A stretch of 64,000 nucleotides of DNA, from positions 113,682,430 through 113,746,429 of the forward strand of contig OY720634.1 of NCBI GenBank assembly GCA_963169105.1. The letters run 5' to 3'. This DNA comes from Ceriagrion tenellum. Taxonomy: Eukaryota; Arthropoda; Insecta; Odonata; Coenagrionidae. The notes under the pieces are model-generated. The model had not been told where the DNA came from and did not search any database. It saw only the letters and a list, made by a program, of their open reading frames with translations. This document shows, piece after piece, positions 11,430-23,300 of this stretch. The position numbers and the translations under genes were made by a program. Within the stretch, counting starts at the first letter, position 1; every line of letters starts with the position of its first letter.

Positions 11430-12250
11430 GTAGCGTTTAGAGCGCCCTCTATCGCTGTTGGAGGAAAAGGCGGAAATGTGTTCCTCCAGGTGGCAGCAGT
11501 GTACTCGCGCCTTTTGCCGCTGCGCGCTGTATCCTCCCGCGTTTCGCACGGCGACTCTTTTTTTTGTCTCTCTCTCGCAGTGTGACCGCGGCAATCGTTA
11601 TTTCCACCAACTCGTCCCGTCGACTTCCTTCGGGTACCACTTCTTTCCCATTTCTCGGGTTTTCGTGCCGCGTATAAAACCTCTCCTTTCCTTCGCCCTC
11701 CCGACTCATTTCCCTCCATTACCCAGTGCTCTTTCGCCCTCCACGGGAACTCCTCGCGCCTCCACACCATCCCCCCCCCCCACACCCTCCTCCTTTCCTA
11801 GCCTCCTCGCCCAATTTCCCCCACCCTCCCAAACCAGTCCGCATGAATAAAGCACACCCCTCGGGACCCCTTTGCCCCCCTCCCGCCGTCGACTTTCCAT
11901 TCCGTTGCTAAGACGGAGGATGAGGTCGGAAGAGGAGACTCGAGGAGAGGCCGTGGAGGGACGGGAGTGTATAAGGAGGAGCAATCGGAGGAAGAGATGG
12001 AAGGGGGGGGTGGGGTGGGAGGGCAGTGGCGGTGCGTGTATGTATGTGTTCTTGCGTATGAGAAGGTGGCGTTCGGACCTATGGGTGTGCGAGCAAAAGA
12101 GAGAAAGAGAGAGAGGGGGAGTGAGAAGGGGTGAGGGCGACATAAAAAATGAAAGCGTGCGAAAATAAGGGACTGGGTACCGCAGCGGTGGGAGAAGGGA
12201 GCAGAGGGATGGGGAGGAAGTCGAAAAAAAGATGAGGAGGTTGGAATGAA
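11430..12250. promoter_or_regulatory. CpG-rich, promoter-like block with CTCF-like motifs and strand-skew switch
   Basis: CpG-rich DNA starts with a minus-oriented GCGCCCTCTAT at 11442-11452 and a plus-oriented CCAGGTGGCAGCAG at 11486-11499. Both resemble insect CTCF cores. The plus strand is pyrimidine-rich from about 11635 to 11895 and then becomes purine-rich from about 11915 to 12245, with CCGTCGAC at the switch. Such a layout is common around bidirectional promoters. Open frames through the block are explained by its composition. No start site or first exon can be shown. Confidence 0.35.
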
Positions 12251-12376
12251 GGCTCTAGAAGTGGATACAGGCGTTATCCAATGTATGGGTGGAAGTGAGA
12301 ATTTGTAGTCATATTTTTCAGAGCAATAATAGACATGAATTTTTGGAGGAAGCGTTCTCGGGATTCACGCCGTGTC

Positions 12377-12521
12377 GCAGGATTGGTCGGCTAAGTCATT
12401 TTGACGGCTGATACCTCGTACGCAGAGCAACTTAGCTCTCGTACGCAACAAATTTGCTTGGTATAAGTTTGCTTGTTATCGCTTCAAACGCGTACGAGGT
12501 AAATTCATAACCAATCACTGC
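12377..12521. repeat. Small fold-back repeat with nested inverted arms
   Basis: The outer arms are GCAGGATTGGT (12377-12387) and ACCAATCACTGC (12510-12521). The inner arms are TACCTCGTACGC (12412-12423) and its exact reverse complement GCGTACGAGGTA (12490-12501). A third CTCGTACGC copy lies between them, in direct orientation with the left arm. The 145-bp span can fold into a cruciform or hairpin. It could be a MITE or a cluster of binding sites for a CTCGTACG factor; no family is recognised. Confidence 0.55.
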
Positions 12522-12578
12522 TCACCACCTCCGAAATAGGTCTTATTGATTCGTTTGGGTTATCGAGAATTAATGAGT

Positions 12579-13190
12579 TTAACCCTCATGCGGATTCATG
12601 GCGCCGCAGCGACGCTTTAAGGTATTGAACTTGCTTAAAAAATTGTTTTAAGATGAGGCTGTGAAACCGTCAGTTGTCTATTATTTTGTAAAATGGTAAA
12701 TTAAAATACCGCTTCTCGCCTTTTATTTTATGATACTTAATAATTCTTGAAAAAATTACGCAAACTGATACCTGGCGCCGCCGCGACGATGGGAAATCTA
12801 AAGATGCTTTAGATACTGCTAGATGTTTTCAACTGCCGTATGAATCATGTTTTAATGACTTAAAACACTTGTTCGGTGATTGTTGTTGAATTGGTTGATT
12901 GTTATTTAATTAACACATTAGTATTTTTGTGTTAGTATATTTTGTTATTTCAGTAGGTAAACATGAGTGAAGACGGCGGAAACTGCATTTATGCAAAACC
13001 ATGCGATTCGTTAGACTATTAGCTATTCTACTAATGAAGATGAGACAGTGAACATAAATAAATTAACCCTTTTAAGACGAAGAACGGGGGTTAAATGGTA
13101 TTTTTTCCGAGCTCACCAAAAATCTCAAGGGGGAATAATTACCCCCTTTACCGCACGTCCCCATTAGATTCAAAACATCGGCTGGGGGAG
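12579..13190 (+). mobile_element. Possible piggyBac-like 5' end with N-terminal transposase relic
   Basis: TTAACCC at 12579-12585 has the target-site plus terminal pattern of piggyBac elements. Two imperfect subterminal repeats, TGGCGCCGCAGCGACG and TGGCGCCGCCGCGACG, lie inside. A TTTCAGTAGGTAAAC leader precedes ATG at 12963 (MSEDGG). After a frame change the sequence reads YSTNEDETVN, then LRRRTGVKWYFF, similar in pattern to the acidic leader and G-x-KW block near the start of piggyBac transposases. The frame is broken and the catalytic region is absent. The assignment rests on pattern only, and no matching right end was found. Confidence 0.35.
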
Positions 13191-13369
13191 CGAGGGTGGG
13201 GGCGTTTAGGAAGAAGGGAACTAAGGCGAGGAAGGCTGTGAGATGACCTGTTCATACTAAGAGGGTTGGACACTGTCAGCTATCGTGGTTTTAAGGGCGA
13301 TTTACACGTCACATTTTATTGTACAAACTAATGCATGAACTCTTTCATGAGGCAAATTGTGCCGGGTAA

Positions 13370-13545
13370 ATGAAATTCGAGATCGGAAGAGTAGGTGGCT
13401 GGAGGATGTAATAAAATAAGGTTCGATGGGTTTCTGAAGAGTTTGATAGAGGGAAGGATGTTGGGCAAGCAGGGAAAAGATAGACAGAGAATAGGTTTCA
13501 TGGACAGGATGAAGGGTAGATTGTATGCTGAGACGAAAAGGGACG
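13370..13545 (+). pseudogene. Short RTE-like LINE C-terminal fragment
   Basis: The plus strand encodes RKSRWLEDVIK, a stop, and then, in another frame, GFLKSLIEGRMLGKQGK and RQRIGFMDRMKG. This matches the LIGHxLRHxxLLKxIIEGRxxGKRGRGRPR-xxxMD block at the end of RTE-like proteins. It stops abruptly near 13545, where a CR1-type LINE begins in the same orientation. It is non-functional. Confidence 0.65.
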
Positions 13546-14172
13546 GTGTAAATTGGGGACACATATAAGAAATATTTGTGGCAGAGCCCTGAAGAAGCTA
13601 GGATTTGTCAAGCGTGTTGTGGGAAGATTTTCGGATGATAAAGAGAAAGAGAGGTGCTATTTCGCACTCGTCCGGCCACACCTTGAATATGCAGCGAGAA
13701 TATGGGATCCGGCGGAGAAAGACCTAGTCCATGAACTTAATAAAATACAAAGGAAAGCTGCGCGATTCGTCAAAAACTGCTACGGCCGTACAGAAAGCGT
13801 TACACAGATTTCGAACGATTTAGGGTGGGAGCCGCTAGAGACTCCCACCATACGCTACGAACGAGGCTACGCGCTGGGCTTAGATTGCTTGAGCAATTGA
13901 GAATGAATATCTTTCAGAGCGACACGGAGAACATCATATTAGAACCACATTATATTTCTAGGTCCGACAGAATCGATAAATTAAGAGAGATATTTTGCCG
14001 AACGGATAGGTTTGGGAATTCGTTTTTCCCCCGAACAATTAAGGACTTTAATAAATGCTAGGCGGAACTTTTATTTTATTTTATTTTTTTTGTTGACGGC
14101 TGGTGTCCTAACACCCCCCGCCACACGCCTTTTGAGGCGGCTTGGGGGATATTATGTAGATATAGATGAAAA
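13546..14172 (+). pseudogene. CR1/jockey-type LINE 3' end, 5'-truncated
   Basis: This is the C-terminal end of a CR1-group non-LTR reverse transcriptase. In order it encodes GTHIRNICGRALKKLGFVKR, RPHLEYAARIWDP, NKIQRKAARFVKNCY, SVTQ-LGWEPLE and, after one frameshift near 13850, RLLEQLRMNIF, ISRSDRIDKLREIF and FGNSFFPRTIKDFN, with a stop at about 14059. The 3' UTR has a TTTTA repeat (14070-14092) and a GC-rich block, GGCTGGTGTCC to GGCGGCTTGGGGG, before ATGTAGATATAGATG. The catalytic palm is missing. Only one frameshift is evident, so it is younger than the fragment it abuts. Confidence 0.85.
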
Positions 14173-17100
14173 AGGTTATACTAAAGCGAGATAGGCCCCT
14201 GAATGAGTAGAAAACCGGGAGGAGATTTTCAGACATTCAACAAAACCTTCCTAATCCTGTAGAATACTATTGAAATAAGTGGCAAATTCTACGATTGTCA
14301 GAGTGACTGAACGGGAAATAGAACTTACCGCTTCAAATTCCTCTCATTTTCTAACTCAAATTTCATTCATTTTCTTGTACATGTATATTACGATCGTTTC
14401 AACAGTAAAATGTACCGCGTAAAGTCACCATTTAGCGGATTTTAATCAACGCTAGTTTTATCAATTTTATAACGCATCATAAGCTAATCTGAGGAAGCTG
14501 AATTCTGACGGTTGGCCATTACTGAATGGCGTACACAGACAGAAAAGAATCCCTCTACTCCTATGTGTTCTTCCTGAGCCCTTCCGTCCCCGTTTTCAAA
14601 TTATCCTTTCCATGGATAGTAACTGCGTTCATGTTTCTTTTTTCTTTCTTCAACCCTACATCCGATGCGACCGCCTATCTATTCTACACCTCAAGTACCT
14701 CTTCGACCCTTCTATCCAACCCATTCAAATGCACACCAACCCTCACTGCAACACAGCATGCAAGGTATCTGACTGCCTTCAGCTTTTGCAAGAGCCGTAA
14801 CCGTGCCAAACGATAGATTTGGTGCATATTAAAGAAATTAAAATGCCCAATCGGCCATATTAAGTGAAGTACTTGCATAATTCGCCAATTCTGACGTATC
14901 CCAAAATTTCGCGAGGTCATTTTCACCTTTCAATACATAATAGAACCAAAACTAATTCGCAAAAGGGTTGCCTAACATCCATCGCCAATGGACGACATTC
15001 GCACAATTGGCATTTCATGCAGATGGATGGAAGTTTAAACGAAAGTACTTCGTTACATTACAAGATTACATATGTTTCATTGGCCAGCAGGTTTTGATTA
15101 GGCCATCATGTTCAGTCCCAGTAGCTTCTTGCAGTTGGGCTATCATTGGTGGAAATTCGTTTTAATAGGGCACCTCGATGTGGAATGTTAAAGTTGATAG
15201 AAAGCATTCGCGTGGCGTTGCACAGCTATTTGATGGAGTTTGACTGTTTCTCAGCAGATGTGAAGGTAGTTCATCAGGCAGACAGCATGATATCAAGTTT
15301 TTTAGCCAACGGAAGAGTTAATTCGATGCTCTAGAGTTCAAATGTACGTGCTTTTCCCTAAGGACTCTAATTCGAGTAGCATGATCCGAAGTCCTCCGCA
15401 AATGCAAAGAGGTGAGATTTTAACCTTTTATGAATGTGCATAAAATATTTATACAGCAGCGTGCGTCATAAACCTGCGGAAGTCCGCCACCAAATGCACT
15501 GGGTATGGATTTTTTATGGATTCATCGGAAGAAACCTTTTGGGAATGAGAAATTATTACTGTATAAAGGAAGTTTTCAGTGACATACTAAGAGGGGAAAA
15601 AATAATCTAAATATCTCTTCAACCTTCCATTGCTTTTAACCGGAAATTCATGGTGCAAAGCCGTAGCTCAAAATTTCAGGGATAAGTTAAGGATGGAAAT
15701 TTTCAAAAATACAATAAATAAGGAGGTGATATTTTCCCTTTGTGAAGCTGATGCCAAACATTATGTACTGATAATGAACCGATGAAAGTTTTGCTGGCGT
15801 TATATAATACTCAAGCGAAATAATATTTCACTTATAGCTGAAAAAACTTTACAATTAGGCACAGCCAAATATTTTTCGCAAATGATAAGAACAAAAGATG
15901 AACACTAAAGACGACCTTTAAACCGTAAAAGACGTGGTCAAATACTACTGTATTGATGTGTAGGATCATATTTCAGGATTCACAAAGTTTAACTTACCGG
16001 TCGAAAAACAAAAATTGGAATGTTATGGATGAAGAAAATTGAGACAGTAGGACATTATGTCCACATAGTATAGCTTCAAGTATATTAAAATTACAGCGGT
16101 CTATAATTTAGACCTATATTTTCAGGGATATACCGCTATAATAGTCTCATGCTTCATCTACAATGAGAAAATGCAAAGGTTTTTGATGGTTAATTCATGC
16201 ATTAGCTCCTATCAAAGCAAACTTTTTCTTCTCAAAACGCCTCTCCAGGGATTACTGATGCGCACTACGCGTCAATGCTTACCGAAGAGAAGATAATGTG
16301 ACAGTTGATGGCCATTAAAACATCACTTTCCTCGAAAACCGTTGCGTGCGATACGGAAATGCCCACTTTCCCTTTCTTAACATAAACTGCTGTATTTTTT
16401 TCCGTGGCAGATATTAGGTTTTGAGGAGACAGGCAGCGTAATATCCTGCACTACCCCGAAGTTCGAACCCATCCCCTCCCATCGACCACACCGATTCGTG
16501 GGACGACAACCACGCCCACAACGGAGTCCGCCTCGCCATCCCCCGACCACCCCGCGCACCTCAAGAGAGGAGAAGATCTTGTTCGGATAGGAATTAGAAT
16601 TCAGAAAAGCTCTTCTCGCAGGAGGAACTTTGTCAACTGTTTTTTCCTTTATTTTGGTATAAATGAAGAGGGTTTGGGGAGTGAGGGAAGAGACGGGCGT
16701 AAGGAGTTGGCGGGGATGATACTTAAGAGGATTTAAGATACCGGAATAATATACGGGAGGAGACAGAAAATAGGGAGGAGGGAGATATCCCTTTTCTCTC
16801 TCCCCAGCGTCCCTCAACAATTCCCTAACCCTACTTCCCGGCCCATTTGGTGATTCATCTCCGAAACCTATTAATAAAAAAATACCTCCTCTTTTTTACG
16901 ACGTTCCCTCCTTGCATGGCTCGAACATTCCAAAGTTTCACCCCGTTTCTTTATGGACTCTTAAATGATGAATTAAAGTATATATCATCGGTTGATAATA
17001 CCCATTGAAGATAAATAACTTCTTAAAAACAAGACACGATTATGCAAATATTTTTCATTCCCACAGGATGCTTTCTCTGCAAGTGATGGAGACAGAAAAT

Positions 17101-19480
17101 CCGCCTAAATACGAACCACCACTTCAACACTCACGAGTAATATTTAAGTATTCTTTACTTCATTGCATGTTGCAAGGCATCCCACCTAGCATGGCTAAAA
17201 TTCAAATTGGTAGACGATGCTTTTTATCAAGTAAATGGTAACATCACACGGGATATATTTGAAGAAAGAGTACATTTCTACAGGAATTCCACTCATTAGG
17301 GTGCCAATGGCAGCATCAGACTCAATAAACTGGGAGTTATTACTTATTTTACAAGGATGAACAGCAAAAATTACAGATAAAATCCTAATAATTCAAAGAT
17401 CGCTAGCTTGGGCACTCGAACGTTTAGATAAAATGGTCCTTAAGTAATTCTAAAAGGAGAATATTGCTTTTCTTGTTTGAACGAAGTCTTCGTGCTCAAA
17501 ATGTTGTTTCAACACACCTTGACAGTAAACCTCAAGTTATACAAAGAAGAGTCAAAGCTACGGTAAGTGACAGTACACACCAAACATGCTAAATAACATG
17601 CCTTGTACTAGGTCTGGCAATTTGGTATTGTATAGAATGTTATCATTACAAATGAAAATTGTAAAGAAATGGAGGACCCACTTTCGTGAATATTGTAAGA
17701 AGTATGAAAAATATATGCAAAAAAATCACGATAAAAATGTAGCTTAAAGTTGATTCATCTTTCCATTTCCTCATAACTCAATACGATGACGTAACATCAA
17801 GAAAAGCTTAAATTAAAGAAAATAGCCGGGTTGATTATGATTTGCTTAAAGTATGGGAATGGAAGGACATATATCATAAAATGTCAAAATACACTCCATA
17901 TTGTAAACTAGGAGGGACTCCATTGTGCTGACTTTTGGCGACCGGTCATGCATCATGTACTCTCGGAATAGCATTTTCAAAAGGTTCTCCATTAAATTGC
18001 TTTCCGAATACTCATCATTTTAGTCATTCTGACATTACTTAGGATAGTCTAGGGTGATTAGACCGGGCCATTTCATTCCGCGATACCTAACGAATGCGTT
18101 CAACGCAATGCAAACATAAAAAATGGAGCGGTGTAACATTTATTCTTTTTTTGTTCTTCGTCGACCTCTTCCCCTCCCTCCCTGGAACCAATTCCGCTTA
18201 CCCGTCCGGAATGACCCCAGTGGCCGTACTGGCGGATACGGTGGCGGCGCGGCGCGGCAGAAGACAGAATACGATTCAACCTTACGTTGAGAGAGGGCAG
18301 CACATGGCCCCCCAATGATTTCAGCCGACTCATCAAATTGCTGCGGGGATAGTCGTAGGAATAGTTGCGGAAAAAGTGCCAAGGCAAGTCCGTAAAAACA
18401 TTAACTAAATACCGAATACGCGTCACTGGGAGCATTGAGTGAGATGCCACGCCTATCCGACAACGGAGGCCTTCACGGAGAAACAGAGCGACACCCATAC
18501 TAACTAACCGAAAAATTAGTATGTAGTATAGTTGACTTGACATCGTAACGAATCTCCAATTAAGTAAGGGTTGAAATGGCGATTCGTTCAGCGCTCCTAA
18601 GAGGTATGGTGAGGTAAGCCGGTGTAAATTGCGGAGAGAAAACATGGATCATACGGAAAAAGAGGCGTCCACGACGGACAAGGAATTGATTGCTTAACTG
18701 CACACTTCGTAAATTGATGTCACATACCGAAAGGATTTCCTAAAAATCACCATCATAATCTTTTTGGCAAAATTGCTTTTAATTCAATTGATAACACTAA
18801 CATAAGATTCGCACGTACAATAATAGATCTGCGCTCTATGGTTTTCTTGAACTCTCAAAAGTAGTTATTTCATTTTTTGGCTAGTGTCACTGTTACTTTT
18901 CGCTAATGCTGTCAATAAACCGACATTAACTCAAATGAGTCGCTTAATGAGGAGATAATCAAACGCACCTAATTAACAATTAAGAAAGATTAAGTTCTTT
19001 TGTACCGGTATTAGAACCTTAATTTTAGAAGTTTTTTTTCACTTTTCACGAGTTACACTGGCTTATTTTGCACATTGGAAGGAATAAATTAGTAAACAAA
19101 TCCATCAGCACAAACTTGTCTCATCTGAGTACGAGACTCAAATAAGGTGGACTGAAATTCGGTCAGGAGCTCCATAAAATCCGATTTTCAAGCATGGACA
19201 GACTCCTAGGCCGATGCTTTTTGTGATAATCGTGAGTTTTTCTTCGAATTTTCGCCGAACTGTAACAGCTGACTGTCATAGAGACAAGGTTAAAGAAAAA
19301 AGGGTTTTAAAAGGTGGGAATGGAAAGCGTTTGTTTTGTTAAGGGAGTGGTCAAAGCGGGGCCACCCTATGACTTTTTTCGGCTACGTCACAATGGAGCA
19401 AAAAAAGAGGGTTTGAACGAAGGGGAATGGATGGGTTTTAGAGGCCGGGATGGGGCGCGGGACAGGGGTTCCTTTCCTGG
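14173..19480. other. No gene recognised
   Basis: AT-rich DNA with scattered open frames, none of known family. Two of the longest are on the minus strand: 147 codons at 16377-16820 and 181 codons at 18100-18645. Neither shows a domain, signal peptide or clear splice context. The first spans a segment whose minus strand contains GGGTTCGAACTTC (near 16450), which resembles a pol III B box without a usable tRNA fold. At about 14970-15330 overlapping plus-strand frames read like coding sequence, but no family is visible. Confidence 0.3.
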
Positions 19481-19483
19481 ATT

Positions 19484-20310
19484 GCGTTTTTTCCCTCCCT
19501 TCTCGTTTCCTTATCTCTTTCTTTTCCGCCCCCGCACCCAATTCCCCTCCCTCTACGTCACTGCCGCCTTCTTAACACCACCCCACCTACTTCCTCCATT
19601 GACTCCCACATTCCTGACGACCAACCCCTATACACCGACCTACTCCTCACCCAACCCCATATACATCCCCCACTTCCCATCCTCCCACCGCTCTCAATTA
19701 GCCACCTCCAAAGCGGCACGGGTTGCGTCGATCCTTCTCCCTCCCGCCTCTCCGCTTTTCCACCTCTCGCCAACCCTCCCCCCCTCTCTCACCCAGGCTC
19801 TCCCTCTTTACACCCTCCCGTGCCTCATTCATTATACATTCGACGTCATTTTATGAATATTTTAGTAAGCGGTTCTGCCGACTTCTGTTGAAGGGGAAAA
19901 ATTGTCGAGGGGGTGGGTGTGTCGGAGAGGAAGTGATATGAAAGGGGAGGAGAAAACCGAGACAACGAGAGGGAGAGAGAGGAAGACAGAGAGCGGAAGA
20001 AAGACGAAGAAAACCGTGTAGAAAGAAGGTGAGGGAGAGGCGGTAAGAGGAGGAGGGAATGGAGTGAGAGAAAGAAAGGCGAAGGGAAAGAATGGGATTC
20101 AGTTGGGGAGAATTGAGGAAGGAAGGCGATACGGAAGAATGAGTGCGAGCGAGGAGGGACGAATTGAAAGAAGCTCCTGAGTAAGATGGCGGAAGAGGAG
20201 TGGAGCGAGTGATGGAGCTGATTGAGGACGGAGTACTGGTTACCTATCCCGTGTGGTCCAAGTTCGGATATCGCAGATTATCTCAATTAAATATGTACTC
20301 CCACTGATGA
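19484..20310. promoter_or_regulatory. Pyrimidine-to-purine switch with GAGA repeats and a Pho/YY1 site
   Basis: The plus strand is C/T-rich at 19484-19845 and then purine-rich at about 19880-20215 with repeated GAGAG and GCGAG. A perfect AAGATGGCGG (20183-20192), the Pho/YY1 consensus, sits near the end of the purine tract. GAGA plus Pho motifs together are typical of arthropod Polycomb response elements and of some promoters. Just downstream, ATG at 20212 opens a 31-codon frame ending TGA at 20307; its product is unrecognised. The function is inferred from motifs only. Confidence 0.35.
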
Positions 20311-23300
20311 GCTATGTGGAGAGCATTTTAAATACACTCATCCGTCCGTTGAATAGACTGTGAACATGTTGGCGACTTTCGTAGTACGTAGGCTTATACC
20401 GATTCCGCGTTTAGTCCGTCTATGATCGTTGTCCGTCTTGAGTTACACACAGACTTTTACATGACCGACATAAAAAGCTTGTTTCTACAGTAAATTATAA
20501 TATCTGAACTAATACTACTAACTAAAACTGAAATAAACTGGACTTAAAAATGTTGATCATGGACTCAAAAATGGAGGCGTGCGACAATTACCGTCATATC
20601 AACATAAGAGAGTGGAAAAATAGCCCACATACGGAAATTTTACGTGGAATTGATCTTATCCTCTATACTAGAAAAGGCAACACATTTGTTCGTAAAAGTA
20701 TTGGCGAGGTCGTTAAACACCTTCTAAGGACTATATACTGAGCTATAAAGCGTTATATGAGCTATATGGTGAAGAGTTAACAAATTTGTGTGCTTATGCT
20801 CTGTGATATTTTGCCCTGCCCATACTGCCTTTTTGAGAGGCCGCACGAAGAAAAGCAGATAAAAATTCAAGAAGAGAGATTTAAAAGAGAAAAACCTCTT
20901 TGTATTTTAAATATTAGCATAAAATATTAATTAATAATGGTGTTTCATGATTCAGTTCTGAGTCATCCACAACCAAAATATCACAGAATGAAAAAAATAA
21001 CCCGGCGCACTGAGGCAGAATTGCGTGTAGCTTCACAATTAAGGCGGAATTATGAATTACCGCGCACCGTACCAATTTAAAGAAATAACTCATTCCATCA
21101 TGAAAATGTAATTCTTTCTCGTTATCGTATCCTCTACTCGGTAGTTTAAAAGAAAAAATTGAGAAATATGAAAAATACATAAAACAAAACTTAACGTTGT
21201 CAAAAAATCACAGGTAATACAGCTAATGGTAGCGTATAAACAGATTTCAACTTCGATATACAAATATACGATTTATACGACCACAATAATATGAGTTTGT
21301 CACACCTAACCCATAGTTAAGAGATTTTTTTTAAAAACATCACGATTCGCGGAGTTACATAGCAATGACTTCATCTATTCCATCATTAGCTCGGAAGCCC
21401 ATTAGGTATTCGTCTGCTCTAAATAGCTTCTTTGCTTCGACTGTATAAACTGAGGTTGGTAAACTACCGGAAGAAAGATCTGTATGCTAATATTTTAGAT
21501 ACTGTACAAAATATTTGCTCGGATCACCAACACAATGAGGTGGGGCTCGTGGAAACCTTGTCTTTGGCTCCAAATAAAAATATCTCCAAATAAATGCCAT
21601 TCACCCTTCCGTCATTTGGAAGAGGCACGTTTGCAACCAAGACTTTTTGACGTGCTTTTATTTTAACTTCGGGAAACGTCCGGGGAAATTTTCGCTGTCT
21701 TGACTGCCGTCAACGTCTCCTCAGAGAGACTGGATTATAGACAGGCATCGGACGGGCGGAGCGAAATTGCTCAATTATAAAAGCCCGTGAGATATTTATG
21801 GGCAAACCTAAGAGAGGAAGGGTGGAAATATTGGGAGAATAAAAAAATGGGGTATCCGAGTGAGGTGAGCTGAGGAGGACTGTCATGGGGAACTAAAAAA
21901 GGGTGAAAAAATTGAGAGAGGAAAGACAAAAAGATGGTACGCGGAGAGAAAGATTGGTCGGTAGATAATGGCAGAGAAGAGAGGAGGAGGGAACGGAACG
22001 GGGAGAAGGTAAGACAGAGCTGGGGGAAGTGGGAAAGGAAGAAGAAGAGGGTGAGATCGAAGGGGAGCGTGGCGCAAGGGGAAGAAGTGAAAGTGTCGCC
22101 ATTGCACGCGAAAGCGATCCGTTACAATCTTTTTTTCGTCTTATTCTTATCGGTTGTCGCAGCTTTTGTTGCCATGAGGAGCTGGGATCTCGCATTAATA
22201 TTTGAGGGAAAGACAGGAAGGAATCCGCGACATCATTTAAGTCGTGGCCATGCATAATATTCAGGACCATCTTTTCTCTCCTCTTCGCCGCGATGAATGT
22301 GCCTTCATTTGCCGGAAAGCGGTTTGTCCTGATGCTGTCTTCCCTAATGTTTGCTTCAATGATGCGATTAGATAGTCTGTAAAAAAAACCGCGATTCGTC
22401 CCTATACGCCTCCAGGAAGAAAAAATTAAGTCGTTAAAAATTGACTCACTGGCCAAGTCTTTGAGTCTTTTATCTAAGCGAGATGTATGGACCAAATAAT
22501 GAGAAGCGTAAGAAGTGAACACATCCAGCGAATTAATATGGTATTTCTGAATAATTAACTTTATAAACCGCAAATAACACTCAAGTAATTCATCAGATAA
22601 TAAAATTGAGGAAAAATGCGGGTGTGGTCAAATTTGGGTAGCGTGCAAAAGTTGGTTGGCCGGGAAAGAAGTTTTTCCGTCACTCGGTCTCGAACCATTG
22701 ATCCTCGAAATGATAATATACATTGTTACGACAACACTTTGAATGACTCGTAAGTCAATCGATTCTTAATGATTAATACTAAGGCAAAAAGTATTAACGT
22801 CATGTAAGCGGAGTATGACTTCTAGTCTTGAAGGATTTTGATAAATGGTAAAATAATGAATTTCACTGTGCCGTGAACTGTGATTGCTGCAAATATTCAA
22901 AGTCTGCAACAATTCGATGAAATGTATGTTTACTGAGAAATCAATAATTTGCGTTAGTAGTAAGCATGTTTTAACCAAATAAAATTAGACTTTAGCAAAA
23001 TTTATCAAATTTAAGTGAGTTAATCTTGAAAAAGGATTATTGACAACTAATATGAAATTCAAAACTTCGCTTCCAAAAAATTTAAGAATTAAGGTAAGAA
23101 ATCGAGAGCTTAAGACAAATCAAGCTTGTTTTATGATTTGTGACGAGAATTTAACATTTAAAATGATTTTTATCGACACACGTACATCAAGGCTCGCCTT
23201 AATAACGGTATGCAGCACACTTCTGCAAGTTCAACATCAGCAATGAATTAAATGCTTAGAGGCTCCTAAAAGGTCTGTGACCTTCGAGGCTGCCTAGAGC

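Noticed and set aside
13066..13096. TTAACCC to GGGTTAA inverted pair, considered as a tiny piggyBac-type footprint
   Set aside because: It lies inside the possible transposase frame, and the similarity is limited to seven bases at each end.
16440..16520. Possible minus-strand tRNA with GGGTTCGAACTTC
   Set aside because: No A box, and neither acceptor nor anticodon stems close.
18100..18645. 181-codon minus-strand frame
   Set aside because: The translation has no domain or consistent pattern, and overlapping frames on both strands are also open, so length alone is not convincing.
21893..22573. 226-codon minus-strand open frame
   Set aside because: Its second half lies in a purine-rich tract that lacks stop codons when read in reverse, giving a Ser/Pro tail. 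No domain, signal or splice context is visible.
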